A DNA stretch of 39,258 nt from Verrucomicrobiales bacterium (GTDB lineage: Bacteria > Verrucomicrobiota > Verrucomicrobiia > Limisphaerales > UBA9464). The first letter of the stretch is position 1; each line of letters begins with the position of its first letter. Both the position numbers and the translations under genes were made by a program. Positions 17,338-24,974 of the stretch are shown in pieces. The DNA is taken from contig SYMJ01000025.1 in assembly GCA_005805505.1 (NCBI GenBank), forward strand, positions 1 through 39,258. Direction: 5' to 3'. The notes beneath the pieces were generated by a model. The model did not search any database and was not told the origin of the DNA. It worked only from the letters and a program-made list of their open reading frames with translations.

Positions 17338-17457
17338 CCGCGGATAATAGACGTGTCGGGCGCTTGAGGGTGCCGCCTTTTCATAGGGCAACCCTTCAAA
17401 GTTCAGCAGTTCGGCGGCTCCTCCTGTGGGTCGCCAGCCTTTCCGCCGAGTAGGGTA

Positions 17458-17520
17458 GGCGAGACTGGGAGAGCGGATTTAAACAGACCGCAGTTGTCAG
17501 TTTCCGATCCCAGTCTCGCC
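17458..17520. repeat. Perfect 13-base inverted repeat, 37-base spacer
   Basis: GGCGAGACTGGGA (17458-17470) is exactly complementary to TCCCAGTCTCGCC (17508-17520). The spacer is short and AT-richer, and no T-run follows the right arm on the plus strand. It lies 120 bases past the stop of the secreted-protein gene. It may be a factor-dependent terminator hairpin, a small RNA, or a minimal terminal-inverted-repeat element of 63 bases. Confidence 0.8.
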
Positions 17521-17926
17521 CCCCATCAAACTGGACAGGCGGTTTTCCCGCATCCAGCCCTCGGAAGGTCATTCATCGCTGTCGCTTCAACGTTTTGGTT
17601 TCCACGCCACACGCCGAGGCATACGGAATAGGCCAAATCGCTCATGGAGATCTTCGAGGCGGCCCAACACGTCCAAACCCCCGACGGTTGGCAATCCTCA
17701 CATTGAATTAGATTCAAGAAGACGGCACGCGCTTCTTTTACCTTTTAAATTAATCTAGAGAACTGAGCGGAAGCCCATCATTATAGTTTTATCGACAGCT
17801 TACCTGTTGCGCCTCTGCGGAAAACTGCGTAATTCTCAAATATTAGTTTAGACGACCGCCCTGCAGAGTGCTGGGCATAATTCGCAAAACGATCTTAAAC
17901 TCGTAAAACACAATCCAACCAAGCAC

Positions 17927-17959
17927 GTGAAAAAGTATATTACCACCCGTACTTTTCAC
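17927..17959. other. Bulged hairpin upstream of the second pseudopilin
   Basis: GTGAAAAAGTA (17927-17937) pairs with TACTTTTCAC (17950-17959) with one extra A bulged. A related TTTTTCACG follows at 17967. It sits about 110 bases before the pseudopilin start and could be regulatory; evidence is structural only. Confidence 0.4.
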
Positions 17960-18024
17960 TTTTGATTTTTCACGGAAATATTAACCTGCAATTCTGCATC
18001 CTCAAGCTCCCCAAGCTTGCCTAT

Positions 18025-18051
18025 TTGATACGCTCTCTAGGCGAGTATTAT
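18025..18051 (+). promoter_or_regulatory. Possible promoter of the second pseudopilin
   Basis: TTGATA (18025-18030) and TATTAT (18046-18051) each match the sigma-70 consensus at five of six positions, but the spacer is only 15 bases. If real, transcription would begin near 18058, leaving a very short leader before the ATG at 18069 and ruling out the TTG at 18051 as the start. Confidence 0.25.
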
Positions 18052-18068
18052 TGAAATTAAACCAACTT

Positions 18069-18845
18069 ATGCATCCGCACAAAGCCACTCAGCATGGCCA
18101 GAACTACTCGCATAAAGCGTTGTGGACCTCTGCATTCACCCTCATTGAATTGCTGGTTGTTATAGCCATCATAGCGATTCTTGCCGGGATGCTTTTGCCT
18201 GCGCTAGGTCAGGCTAAAAAAAGAGCCTCTACGACCCAGTGTCGAAGTAATCTCAAACAAATCGGATTGGCGGTTTTTATGTATGGCGATGACCAGAATG
18301 ATGCAATGCCTTACGCTTGGTGGTACAACGCTAACGGCGACTCTGCCGACATAAACAACTTCCACTACTTGCTCCAGCCCTACTTCCGTAATCAGGCTTT
18401 TAAATCTGGTACTCGTACCACTAACAGTGATTTCGCGACCTTAATTTACCCGTGCCCAGACAGGCTTAAAGAAAACCATTATCGAAACTTTCGCAACTAT
18501 GTTTCCGGTGTTCCAGGAAACCCCTGGAAAATCAGTTACGCTTTGAGCCAGTTCACCCTCAAAAGTTTTCCGTCCTCCGTCACCAGCCCCAAGACCGAAA
18601 AACTCGGAGGAGTGCCCAATCCAAGTTTAACTTTGGCCGGTAGCGATGTTTCATTAGACCTCAACCATCCAGCGATCGTCAATCTCGGCGCAGGATCGGA
18701 TGGTCTTTTCGATATTGGATACCGGCATGGGTCTCGGCACCCAATCGGAGGGGCCAACGTTTTGTTCTTTGATGGTCATGTGTCTACCTTCACCCGGCGT
18801 CAGACAAACAATATTATTATAAACTGGAAGCAATATTCGCCCTAA
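18069..18845 (+). CDS. Pseudopilin, H-X9-DG type (second copy)
   Basis: A 258-residue prepilin-like protein. A leader of about 22 residues is followed by [20 protein letters not shown], the prepilin peptidase signature and hydrophobic helix, then [11 protein letters not shown] and [15 protein letters not shown], the standard continuation in this group. The C-terminal region has [15 protein letters not shown], giving a His followed by DG at the family spacing with small variation. The ATG at 18069 is preferred; an in-frame TTG at 18051 would add six residues and has only a poor purine stretch upstream. It stands alone in an AT-rich segment with lower GC and different codon use from neighbouring genes, which may point to transfer. 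No assembly genes are adjacent, so its function is unknown. Confidence 0.88.
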   Translation: MHPHKATQHGQNYSHKALWTSAFTLIELLVVIAIIAILAGMLLPALGQAKKRASTTQCRSNLKQIGLAVFMYGDDQNDAMPYAWWYNANGDSADINNFHYLLQPYFRNQAFKSGTRTTNSDFATLIYPCPDRLKENHYRNFRNYVSGVPGNPWKISYALSQFTLKSFPSSVTSPKTEKLGGVPNPSLTLAGSDVSLDLNHPAIVNLGAGSDGLFDIGYRHGSRHPIGGANVLFFDGHVSTFTRRQTNNIIINWKQYSP

Positions 18846-19017
18846 TTTTCCAGAAGGGATTCGTAAAAATAAACTGACCTATTGGGGTAATTTTTGTAAT
18901 GTCCACGAATCAAATCTCATCGCATTGCTGAGGGTTGAATTAGGGGAATATTATTTTACTACAACCAACTGCAGGTGCGTTGGTGGATTCGGATCAGATG
19001 TATTGAGTGAAACCCCA

Positions 19018-19203
19018 ATGAGTCAAGCGAAGATTGCGCTCACAGGCAAAAACCTCCAGGACGAGCACGTAAGTCTTGGTGAACAAATCTCTACAGCTGC
19101 TGGTCCTGTCCTTGGGATGTGTAAGAAGATTTGTGAGTTGATAAAGGCCGCAAATGAAAACGGGTTCCCGGAACAGCATGAACTACGATGGCTGGCAGTC
19201 TGA
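19018..19203 (+). CDS. Doubtful small hypothetical protein
   Basis: A 61-codon frame starting MSQAKIALTGKNLQDEHVSL and ending HELRWLAV. The composition is protein-like, with a plausible amphipathic helix near MCKKICELIKAANENG, but I recognise no family, and there is no clear ribosome binding site. The frame extends upstream to a TTG at 18925 with less convincing residues. It could be a small gene, a degraded fragment or chance. Confidence 0.2.
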   Translation: MSQAKIALTGKNLQDEHVSLGEQISTAAGPVLGMCKKICELIKAANENGFPEQHELRWLAV

Positions 19204-19463
19204 CTCCCGAGTCTGCGGATGAATAGGATTACGGACTGCAGAGCAGGCCGGAATAACCGTTACTAAAGCGCAGCGGATTCAAAACGCAGTGAATCGTCTC
19301 GGAAAGCCAATCCATGGAGTTGGAAGCCTAGCCAAAGGCACTGTGGTTTAGAGGCCCTACCCATTCAGTCTGCCTGATGGCACAGTCTCAATGCCCCGAA
19401 GGGTGGGAAAGCTGCAGTTGCAAATCGGCATCCTTCACTGCCTTGAGCCCGGGGGACGGGCAG

Positions 19464-19498
19464 GCCGGAGTCGTGGCAATAAACCCACGAACTCCGGC
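19464..19498 (-). terminator. Probable terminator hairpin of xseB-dxs
   Basis: GCCGGAGTCGTGG (19464-19476) pairs with CCACGAACTCCGGC (19485-19498), a 13-base-pair stem with one bulged base and an 8-base loop. It begins 10 bases past the dxs stop in the direction of transcription. No U-run follows on the minus strand, so it may act as a 3'-end stabiliser or a factor-dependent terminator and not as a classical intrinsic one. Confidence 0.5.
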
Positions 19499-19508
19499 AC
19501 AGCGCCGT

Positions 19509-21500
19509 TCAACCAATAGCCCGCTGGGAACCCGAGGCCGCTCGCGCCACCGGCACTCGCGCTTTCACCTCTTGGATGAGGCGCTCGACCGTGAGCCCGT
19601 GCCTCTGGCGGAGGTAATCAACGCTGGAGGCGTGCTCGATGAACTGGTCGGGCCAGGCCAAGCGATACACCGGCGTCTGGATAGCGGCCTCGCTGAAGCA
19701 CTCGAGCACGGCGCTGCCGTAACCGCCCATGGCCACATGGTCTTCGAGAGTGGCCACGATGTCGGCAGCCGCACCAAAGAACCGATGCACTTCGGTGTCG
19801 AGCGGTTTGAAGTAGCGAGGGTTGATGACCGCCACATCGAAGCCATCGGCGCGCAGTTTCGCTGCGGCCTGGCGGGCGAGCGTGAGCATGGGCCCAAGTC
19901 CGAACAGGGCCACCTTCACCGCACCGGGCTTGTTCTCGAACTGCGAGTCTACCTTGGCCTTGCCGATTTCGATCACGGCGGGCTGGTCCTTAATGGGCAC
20001 ACCCTCGGCGTTGCCGCGCGGGTAGCGAATAGCAACCGGATGCGACTGCAGGGTGGCGGTGAACATCATGTCCTGAAGTTCATCCTCGTCGGCCGGAGCC
20101 ATGCCGATGATCAGCGGCAGGCAGCGCAAGTAGGAGATGTCGAACAACCCGTGGTGGGTCGGACCGTCGTTGGCGCTCAAGCCGGCACGGTCCATACAGA
20201 AGATCACCGGCAGGTCCTGGAGACAGACATCGTGATGGATGCAGTCATAGGCCCGCTGGAGGAAGGTGCTATAAATGGCCACCACCGGATGGAAGCCCAT
20301 GGTCGCCATGCCGGCGGCGAAGATGACCGCGTGCTCTTCAGCAATGCCGACGTCGTAATACTGGCCGGGCACTGCCTGCTCCAGGATTTTGAGACTGGTA
20401 CCGCTGGGCATGGCCGCGGTGATGCCGACGACAGATTTGTCCTTCTGGCACAGCTTGACCATCGTCCGTCCGAACACTTCCTGCCACATCGGAGCAGCCC
20501 CGTCCTTCGGGGGCGGGGTCTGACCAGTCACTGCGTCATAGGCGCCCAACCCGTGGAATTTCTCCGGGTACTTCAGCGCCGCTTCGTAGCCCTTGCCCTT
20601 CTGGGTCAGCACATGGATGACCACAGGCTCATTGCACGTCTTGGCGAACTCTAGGGTACTCACCAACAACGGAATGTTGTGCCCATCGATCGGTCCCAGG
20701 TAACGCAAACCGAATTCTTCAAACAACAACGCGCTTCCGTGACCCCCACGGCCATCCGCATCGACCGGGTTATTAGCAGGCTCCAAGACGAGCGAATTGG
20801 CGATCCCCTTGAGGGCCTCCTCGGCCTTGGCACCCAGCATGGCCACCTGTTCACCGCGGGGCAACCGCTTGAGCCAGTTGTTGAAATCGCGGGACAACCG
20901 GTTGTAGCGGGGGCTGGCCGTGAGTTTACCCAGGTATTCGGCGATGGCACCGACGTTCTTGGCGATGGACCACTCATTGTCATTGAGAATGCCAATGAAC
21001 TTCTTGGTCGTGCACTTGATGTTGTTGAGTGCCTCGAAACTGATACCGTTGGTCAGGGCCGCATCGCCGAAGATGCAGACGACGTTCTCGTCAGTCTTCT
21101 TCTGGTCGCGGGCGGCGCACATGCCCAGGGCGGCCGACAACGCCGTACCGGCATGGCCGGCCCCGTAGCAGTCGTGTTCGCTCTCCGTCCGGAGGGCGAA
21201 GCCGTTGAGGCCATCGGTGGTCCGGATGGTCCGGAATCGGTCTTTTCGGCCGGTCAGGATCTTGTGGACATACACCTGGTGACTGACATCCCAGACAAAC
21301 TTGTCTTTGGGTGTCTCGAAGACCCGGTGCAGGGCGATGGAGAGTTCAACGACGCCGAGGTTGGGGCCTAGGTGCCCGCCACTCTTGGCTAACCCCTGAA
21401 TCAACTCCTGTCGTACGTCGACGGCCAGTTCAGTCAATTGCTCAGGGGTCAACTTCTTGACGTGCGACGGATGATCCACCATTTCGAGATATCGGCTCAT
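19509..21500 (-). CDS. dxs: 1-Deoxy-D-xylulose-5-phosphate synthase
   Basis: A 663-residue transketolase-like enzyme that condenses pyruvate and glyceraldehyde 3-phosphate to DXP, the first step of the MEP isoprenoid pathway and a supplier of thiamine and pyridoxal precursors. Markers: GPNLGVVELSIALH; the HDCYGAGHAGTALSAALG segment; the thiamine diphosphate site GDAALTNGISFEALNN with NDNEWSIA; the pyrimidine-domain YDVGIAEEHAVIFAAGMA with the catalytic Glu; and DRAGLSANDGPTHHG. The ATG at 21500 gives the usual MSRYLEMVDHPSHVKKL beginning. An in-frame GTG at 21527, six bases after the xseB stop with GAGG very close before it, is an alternative that would add nine residues. It follows xseB in an operon. 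The cofactor motif reads GDA, not the usual GDG. Confidence 0.96.
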   Translation of the reverse strand: MSRYLEMVDHPSHVKKLTPEQLTELAVDVRQELIQGLAKSGGHLGPNLGVVELSIALHRVFETPKDKFVWDVSHQVYVHKILTGRKDRFRTIRTTDGLNGFALRTESEHDCYGAGHAGTALSAALGMCAARDQKKTDENVVCIFGDAALTNGISFEALNNIKCTTKKFIGILNDNEWSIAKNVGAIAEYLGKLTASPRYNRLSRDFNNWLKRLPRGEQVAMLGAKAEEALKGIANSLVLEPANNPVDADGRGGHGSALLFEEFGLRYLGPIDGHNIPLLVSTLEFAKTCNEPVVIHVLTQKGKGYEAALKYPEKFHGLGAYDAVTGQTPPPKDGAAPMWQEVFGRTMVKLCQKDKSVVGITAAMPSGTSLKILEQAVPGQYYDVGIAEEHAVIFAAGMATMGFHPVVAIYSTFLQRAYDCIHHDVCLQDLPVIFCMDRAGLSANDGPTHHGLFDISYLRCLPLIIGMAPADEDELQDMMFTATLQSHPVAIRYPRGNAEGVPIKDQPAVIEIGKAKVDSQFENKPGAVKVALFGLGPMLTLARQAAAKLRADGFDVAVINPRYFKPLDTEVHRFFGAAADIVATLEDHVAMGGYGSAVLECFSEAAIQTPVYRLAWPDQFIEHASSVDYLRQRHGLTVERLIQEVKARVPVARAASGSQRAIG

Positions 21501-21532
21501 GTTGTTGGGACTACGGACAAAAAACACATTCC

Positions 21533-21805
21533 TCAGGCAGCGCCCAAGGAGTCTTCTGAAAGTGGTTGGGTCGTCAGTACGCCCTCGAGGCTTTCCTCCA
21601 ACTTGCGTACTTTAACTTCGGCTTCACTGAGCCGGTCCTGACACAGCTTGGCCAATGCGGCCCCTTCCTCGAAGCGCTGGATCAGCTGATCCAAAGGCAG
21701 ATCGTCGGACTCCATCGCCTCGACGATGGACTCCAGCTTCTTTAATGACTCTTCGAATGAAGAGCCATTCTCCGCCGTGGGAGCGGATTTGGCAGCCTTT
21801 GACAC
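21533..21805 (-). CDS. xseB: Exodeoxyribonuclease VII small subunit
   Basis: A 90-residue protein. The conserved XseB core is visible as SFEESLKKLESIVEAMESDD, then LPLDQLIQRFEEGAALAKLC and LSEAEVKVRKLEES, two helices forming a coiled-coil hairpin. XseB binds the large subunit XseA to make the nuclease that degrades single-stranded DNA from either end. xseA is not in the window. The start is GTG with a short Ser/Ala/Lys-rich lead-in. It is the first gene of the xseB-dxs pair, a combination common in bacteria (often with ispA between), and is divergent from recN, so two DNA-repair genes share the 159-base promoter region. Confidence 0.93.
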   Translation of the reverse strand: MSKAAKSAPTAENGSSFEESLKKLESIVEAMESDDLPLDQLIQRFEEGAALAKLCQDRLSEAEVKVRKLEESLEGVLTTQPLSEDSLGAA

Positions 21806-21964
21806 GGCCGGAAAATGCGTCGAAACACCACGCTTTGCCTAGCGGTAATTTAAGATCGGCTTCCGGCAAGCCTCCCAGACACGCCGCGCCACAGGTGCCC
21901 TTAGGGTGATTAGGCCGGTTCTTTGGTGTTCCCCTTTGAGGACATAAGGCGTTTGAATCACTGC

Positions 21965-23650
21965 GTGCTGAGCACGCTACGGATCAAGAATTTGGCGCTG
22001 GTAGCGGACCTCACTTTGGAGCTGCAACCAGGCTTCTGCGCTATCACAGGAGAAACCGGGACCGGCAAGTCGGTCATACTCGGGGCGCTGAACCTCGTGC
22101 TCGGACGCCGCGCCGATCGGGGTGCCCTTCGATCCGGGGCTGAGTCGTGCACGGTAGAGGCTGTCTTTGATGTGCAGAACTTGCGAGCCCCCCTACCCCG
22201 CTTTCTTGAGGAGCGTGGTCTGGAGCCGTGCGAATCTGGGCAACTCGTTCTCAAGCGGACCTTCACAGCGGCGGGCACCAACCGCCAATTCGTCAACGGA
22301 AGCCCCACCTCTCTGGCCACTCTGGAAGAGATGGGAGGCTGGCTCATCGATCTCCACGGCCCGCATGACCATCAGTCCCTGCTCCAACCCCGGCTTCAAC
22401 TCAGCCTAGTGGACGCCTACGGAGGGCTGAATTCCCAACGAGAGTCCTTTGCTGAACAACTGAGCCGGAGGTCGCGCCTTCAACAGGCCAAGGCCGCGCT
22501 CATCGTGGACGAGCGCACCTACGCTCAACAAATCGACCTGCTTCGCCATCAGGTCCGGGAGATTTCTGATTCCCGGTTGCGACCCGGTGAGGAGACCGAA
22601 CTGGAGGCCGAGCACGGTCGGGCCGCAAACGCAGCGCGACTGCTCGAATTATCGCAAACTGCCCTAGCCACCCTCGGTGAGGCAGACGACGCCACCCTCA
22701 CCAGCCTTGGCACTGTCGGGCGCTCCCTTCAGGACCTCGCACGGATTGATTCCGGTGCTCAATCGCTGCTGGAGATTCAAGTGCAGGCCGCTGGGTTAAT
22801 CCGGGAATTGCAGAGCGAACTATCCCGCTACGCCGACCGGATCGATCTGGATCCCCAACGGCTCGCTGAACTCGAGGAGCGCCTGAACCTCCTCCAATCG
22901 CTCCAGCGGAAGTACGGGGGCTCGGTCGAAGAAGTCATCGCATTTGGTGACGAGGCCCGACAGCGGTTGGAAGCTCTGGAGAGCCGAGACGCCGAATTGG
23001 AACGCCTCAACCGCGAACTTCAGGAGCTGGACGAAGAGCTTCGCAAACTTGGCAAGTCTCTCTCGGAACGCCGGCACTCTGTACTGTCGGGTTTGAACCG
23101 AGCGGCCGAGGGCGAACTGTCCAGCTTAGGTTTCCGGCAGAGCCGCTTCGAGGCCACTCTCACCCACAATCCGGACCCTGCCCAGGCCACCGAAACCGGG
23201 ATGGACCGAATGGAATTCCAATTTGCTCCTAATCCAGGCGAGCCCGCCCGCCCCCTGAGGTCCATCGCCTCTAGTGGCGAACTCGCCCGTGTCATGCTGG
23301 CCCTCAAGACCGTCTTGGCCGATCAGGATGAAGTCCCGGTGCTGGTCTTCGACGAAGTCGATGCGAATGTCGGAGGCGAGACCGCCCACGCGGTCGGCCA
23401 GAAGATGGCGACCATCGCCTCGAAACATCAGGTGCTGTGCATCACGCATCTGGCCCCGGTCGCCGCGGCCGCCACGACCCACTATCAGGTGATCAAGGAA
23501 GTCCGCGAGGGTCGCACTGAATCCCTCATCCACACCCTGAATCGAGCTGAGCGCGTGGCTGAACTAGGCCGAATGCTCGGGGGTGGCGCGGCCGCACAGC
23601 GGCATGCCCAAGAGCTTTTGGCGCCGCTCTTGCCGCAGCCGGTTTCCTGA
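21965..23650 (+). CDS. recN: DNA repair protein RecN
   Basis: A protein of about 561 residues, an SMC-like ATPase acting early in double-strand break repair. Walker A is GETGTGKS at residues 29-36; the ABC-type signature is SSGELARVMLALK; Walker B is VLVFDEVDANVGGETA; and ITHLAPVAA contains the switch His. The middle is a long coiled coil (roughly 150-375) with many Glu/Arg/Leu heptads. I choose the GTG at 21965 because the family normally starts with M-L-x-x-L-x-I-x-N-x-A-L, matching VLSTLRIKNLAL; TTG at 21923 or GTG at 21926 would add about 14 residues. No clear ribosome binding site settles this. It is followed after 24 bases by the dipeptide epimerase gene, probably in one transcript. Confidence 0.95.
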   Translation: MLSTLRIKNLALVADLTLELQPGFCAITGETGTGKSVILGALNLVLGRRADRGALRSGAESCTVEAVFDVQNLRAPLPRFLEERGLEPCESGQLVLKRTFTAAGTNRQFVNGSPTSLATLEEMGGWLIDLHGPHDHQSLLQPRLQLSLVDAYGGLNSQRESFAEQLSRRSRLQQAKAALIVDERTYAQQIDLLRHQVREISDSRLRPGEETELEAEHGRAANAARLLELSQTALATLGEADDATLTSLGTVGRSLQDLARIDSGAQSLLEIQVQAAGLIRELQSELSRYADRIDLDPQRLAELEERLNLLQSLQRKYGGSVEEVIAFGDEARQRLEALESRDAELERLNRELQELDEELRKLGKSLSERRHSVLSGLNRAAEGELSSLGFRQSRFEATLTHNPDPAQATETGMDRMEFQFAPNPGEPARPLRSIASSGELARVMLALKTVLADQDEVPVLVFDEVDANVGGETAHAVGQKMATIASKHQVLCITHLAPVAAAATTHYQVIKEVREGRTESLIHTLNRAERVAELGRMLGGGAAAQRHAQELLAPLLPQPVS

Positions 23651-23674
23651 AACGCGGCCCCAGAGTTTCCGACC

Positions 23675-24775
23675 ATGTCTCCCATCACCTCGCTGAGCGT
23701 CACCCGGTTCAACCTGGCCCTCATCCACTCCTGGGCCATCGCGACCGACGTGCAATTGGGGCGGGTCGCTGGCAAGTCGGAGTATCCGGTCGTGATTGTG
23801 GCCTTGAAGGATTCACTGGGCCGCAGCGGAACCGGCGAAGCGTCCCCGTCCAGCCAGTACGGGGAAACTTGGGAAACGGTTGCCCGATTCTTGCAACGGA
23901 TCGACGCCTCCAGACTTTCCTTCGATCATTTGCCGGCTTCCCGGGCCTATCTCGAATCGTTGCCCGATCCGAGCATGCCGGCGCGCTGCGCGGTGGACAT
24001 CGCCTTGCTCGATGGCGCCGCCCGGGCCGCTCGATTGCCGCTCCACCAATTCCTCGGACTCGGTTTCCCAGCCAATGGAGCGTGTTCCTCCTTCACCATC
24101 GGCCTAGACACTCCAGACCGTATGGAGGCCAAGGCCCGAGAAGCAGCCCGGTATCCGATCTTGAAGATGAAGCTGGGGTCACCCACCGACGCGGCCAACT
24201 TGGCGGCCGTACGACGGGCGGCCCCGGGCAAGCTCATCCGGGTGGATGCCAATGCGGCGTGGAAAAACCGTGAAGAGGCCCTAGATCGAATCCTCCACCT
24301 CGCCGATGACGGCAATATCGAATTCGTGGAGCAACCCATGCCTCCCGATGCCTCCGAAGCCGATGCTCGCTGGCTGAAAGAACGTTCCCCGCTGCCCTTG
24401 GTGGGTGACGAATCGTACCAGGATGCGCGGGATGCCGAGCAGTGTGCACGGTGCTTCCATGGCGTGAATGTGAAGCTGGTTAAGACCGGCGGGGTGACCG
24501 CTGCCAAGGAGGCTCTCGAGGCAGCTCGAAAGCTCGGGCTCAAGACGATGCTCGGCTGCATGATCGAGTCTTCGGTGCTCATTAGCGCCGCGGCGCACTT
24601 GGCTTCGCTCGCCGATTGGCTCGACCTCGACGGCAACGTTCTCATCTCCAACGATCCCTTCGAGGGGGTTCAGAATTCTGACGGATGTATTACCTTCGAA
24701 GGCGCTCCGGAGCCCTTTGGATTGCAGACCCTGCAACGCCCCGGCAGCCACGGGTTCCCTCTCGGACGCGTTTGA
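23675..24775 (+). CDS. Dipeptide epimerase (L-Ala-D/L-Glu epimerase type, enolase superfamily)
   Basis: A 366-residue enolase-superfamily enzyme of the muconate lactonising subgroup. The active site is complete: KMK (Lys164, Lys166) at the end of the second barrel strand; metal ligands Asp191 (RVDANAAW), Glu219 (FVEQP) and Asp245 (GDES); the opposing base Lys267 in VNVKLVKTGG; and GCMIESSV plus DLDGN near the end, typical of dipeptide epimerases, where the Asp-x-Asp holds the dipeptide amino group. Known members epimerise L-Ala-D-Glu from peptidoglycan turnover, while others act on different dipeptides, so the exact substrate is open. It is 24 bases downstream of recN on the same strand and converges with secDF. 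Confidence 0.92.
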   Translation: MSPITSLSVTRFNLALIHSWAIATDVQLGRVAGKSEYPVVIVALKDSLGRSGTGEASPSSQYGETWETVARFLQRIDASRLSFDHLPASRAYLESLPDPSMPARCAVDIALLDGAARAARLPLHQFLGLGFPANGACSSFTIGLDTPDRMEAKAREAARYPILKMKLGSPTDAANLAAVRRAAPGKLIRVDANAAWKNREEALDRILHLADDGNIEFVEQPMPPDASEADARWLKERSPLPLVGDESYQDARDAEQCARCFHGVNVKLVKTGGVTAAKEALEAARKLGLKTMLGCMIESSVLISAAAHLASLADWLDLDGNVLISNDPFEGVQNSDGCITFEGAPEPFGLQTLQRPGSHGFPLGRV

Positions 24776-24905
24776 TCTTTCTGCTGCGATCCGCGGATCG
24801 GGCCGAAAATTCAGAGGAATAGACCCAACCCCTCGGCCGGATCTAGTCGGTCAAGCCCCTCGGACTTACAGTCCTTTGCCTCAGCCATCGCGAACGATCT
24901 GCCCC

Positions 24906-24951
24906 ACAAAAACAAAACGGGCGGGAATCTCTTTTTGAAGATTCCCGCCCG
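24906..24951 (-). terminator. Intrinsic terminator of yajC-secDF
   Basis: Perfect 13-base-pair stem CGGGCGGGAATCT (24918-24930) with AGATTCCCGCCCG (24939-24951) and an 8-base loop. Read on the minus strand it lies 23 bases past the secDF stop and is followed by GTTTTGTTTTTGTGG, a U-rich tail. No U-run occurs on the plus side, so it serves secDF and not the epimerase gene. Confidence 0.9.
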
Positions 24952-24974
24952 CTTGAAATAAAACTCTCGGATTC

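Larger units (their letters stand above)
17338..18068. other. 731-base gap with inverted repeats; turns AT-rich
   Basis: The first 180 bases are GC-rich and contain the perfect 13-base inverted repeat at 17458-17520. From about 17720 onward the DNA becomes clearly AT-rich, unlike the genes on either side. A bulged hairpin lies at 17927-17959 and a weak promoter candidate at 18025-18051. A short reverse-strand frame (17526-17717) is Cys- and Trp-rich with no family resemblance and is not called. Confidence 0.55.
18846..19508. other. 663-base gap with one doubtful small frame and a hairpin
   Basis: This DNA lies between the second pseudopilin and the 3' end of dxs. The first 180 bases are AT-rich; the rest moves back to the local GC level. 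It holds a doubtful 61-codon frame at 19018-19203 and a strong hairpin at 19464-19498 next to the dxs stop. The stretch 19204-19440 shows nothing I recognise. Confidence 0.5.

Noticed and set aside
17526-17717. Small reverse-strand frame in the gap before the second pseudopilin
   Set aside because: Cys/Trp-rich text without homology, no ribosome binding site, and it overlaps the boundary of repeat-like DNA.
19377-20654. Plus-strand frame of 425 codons opposite dxs
   Set aside because: Antisense shadow of dxs; His/Gly/Val-rich with no family resemblance.
24918-24951. Terminator hairpin as a plus-strand terminator for the epimerase gene
   Set aside because: The U-rich tail is present only on the minus strand, so it is assigned to secDF alone.
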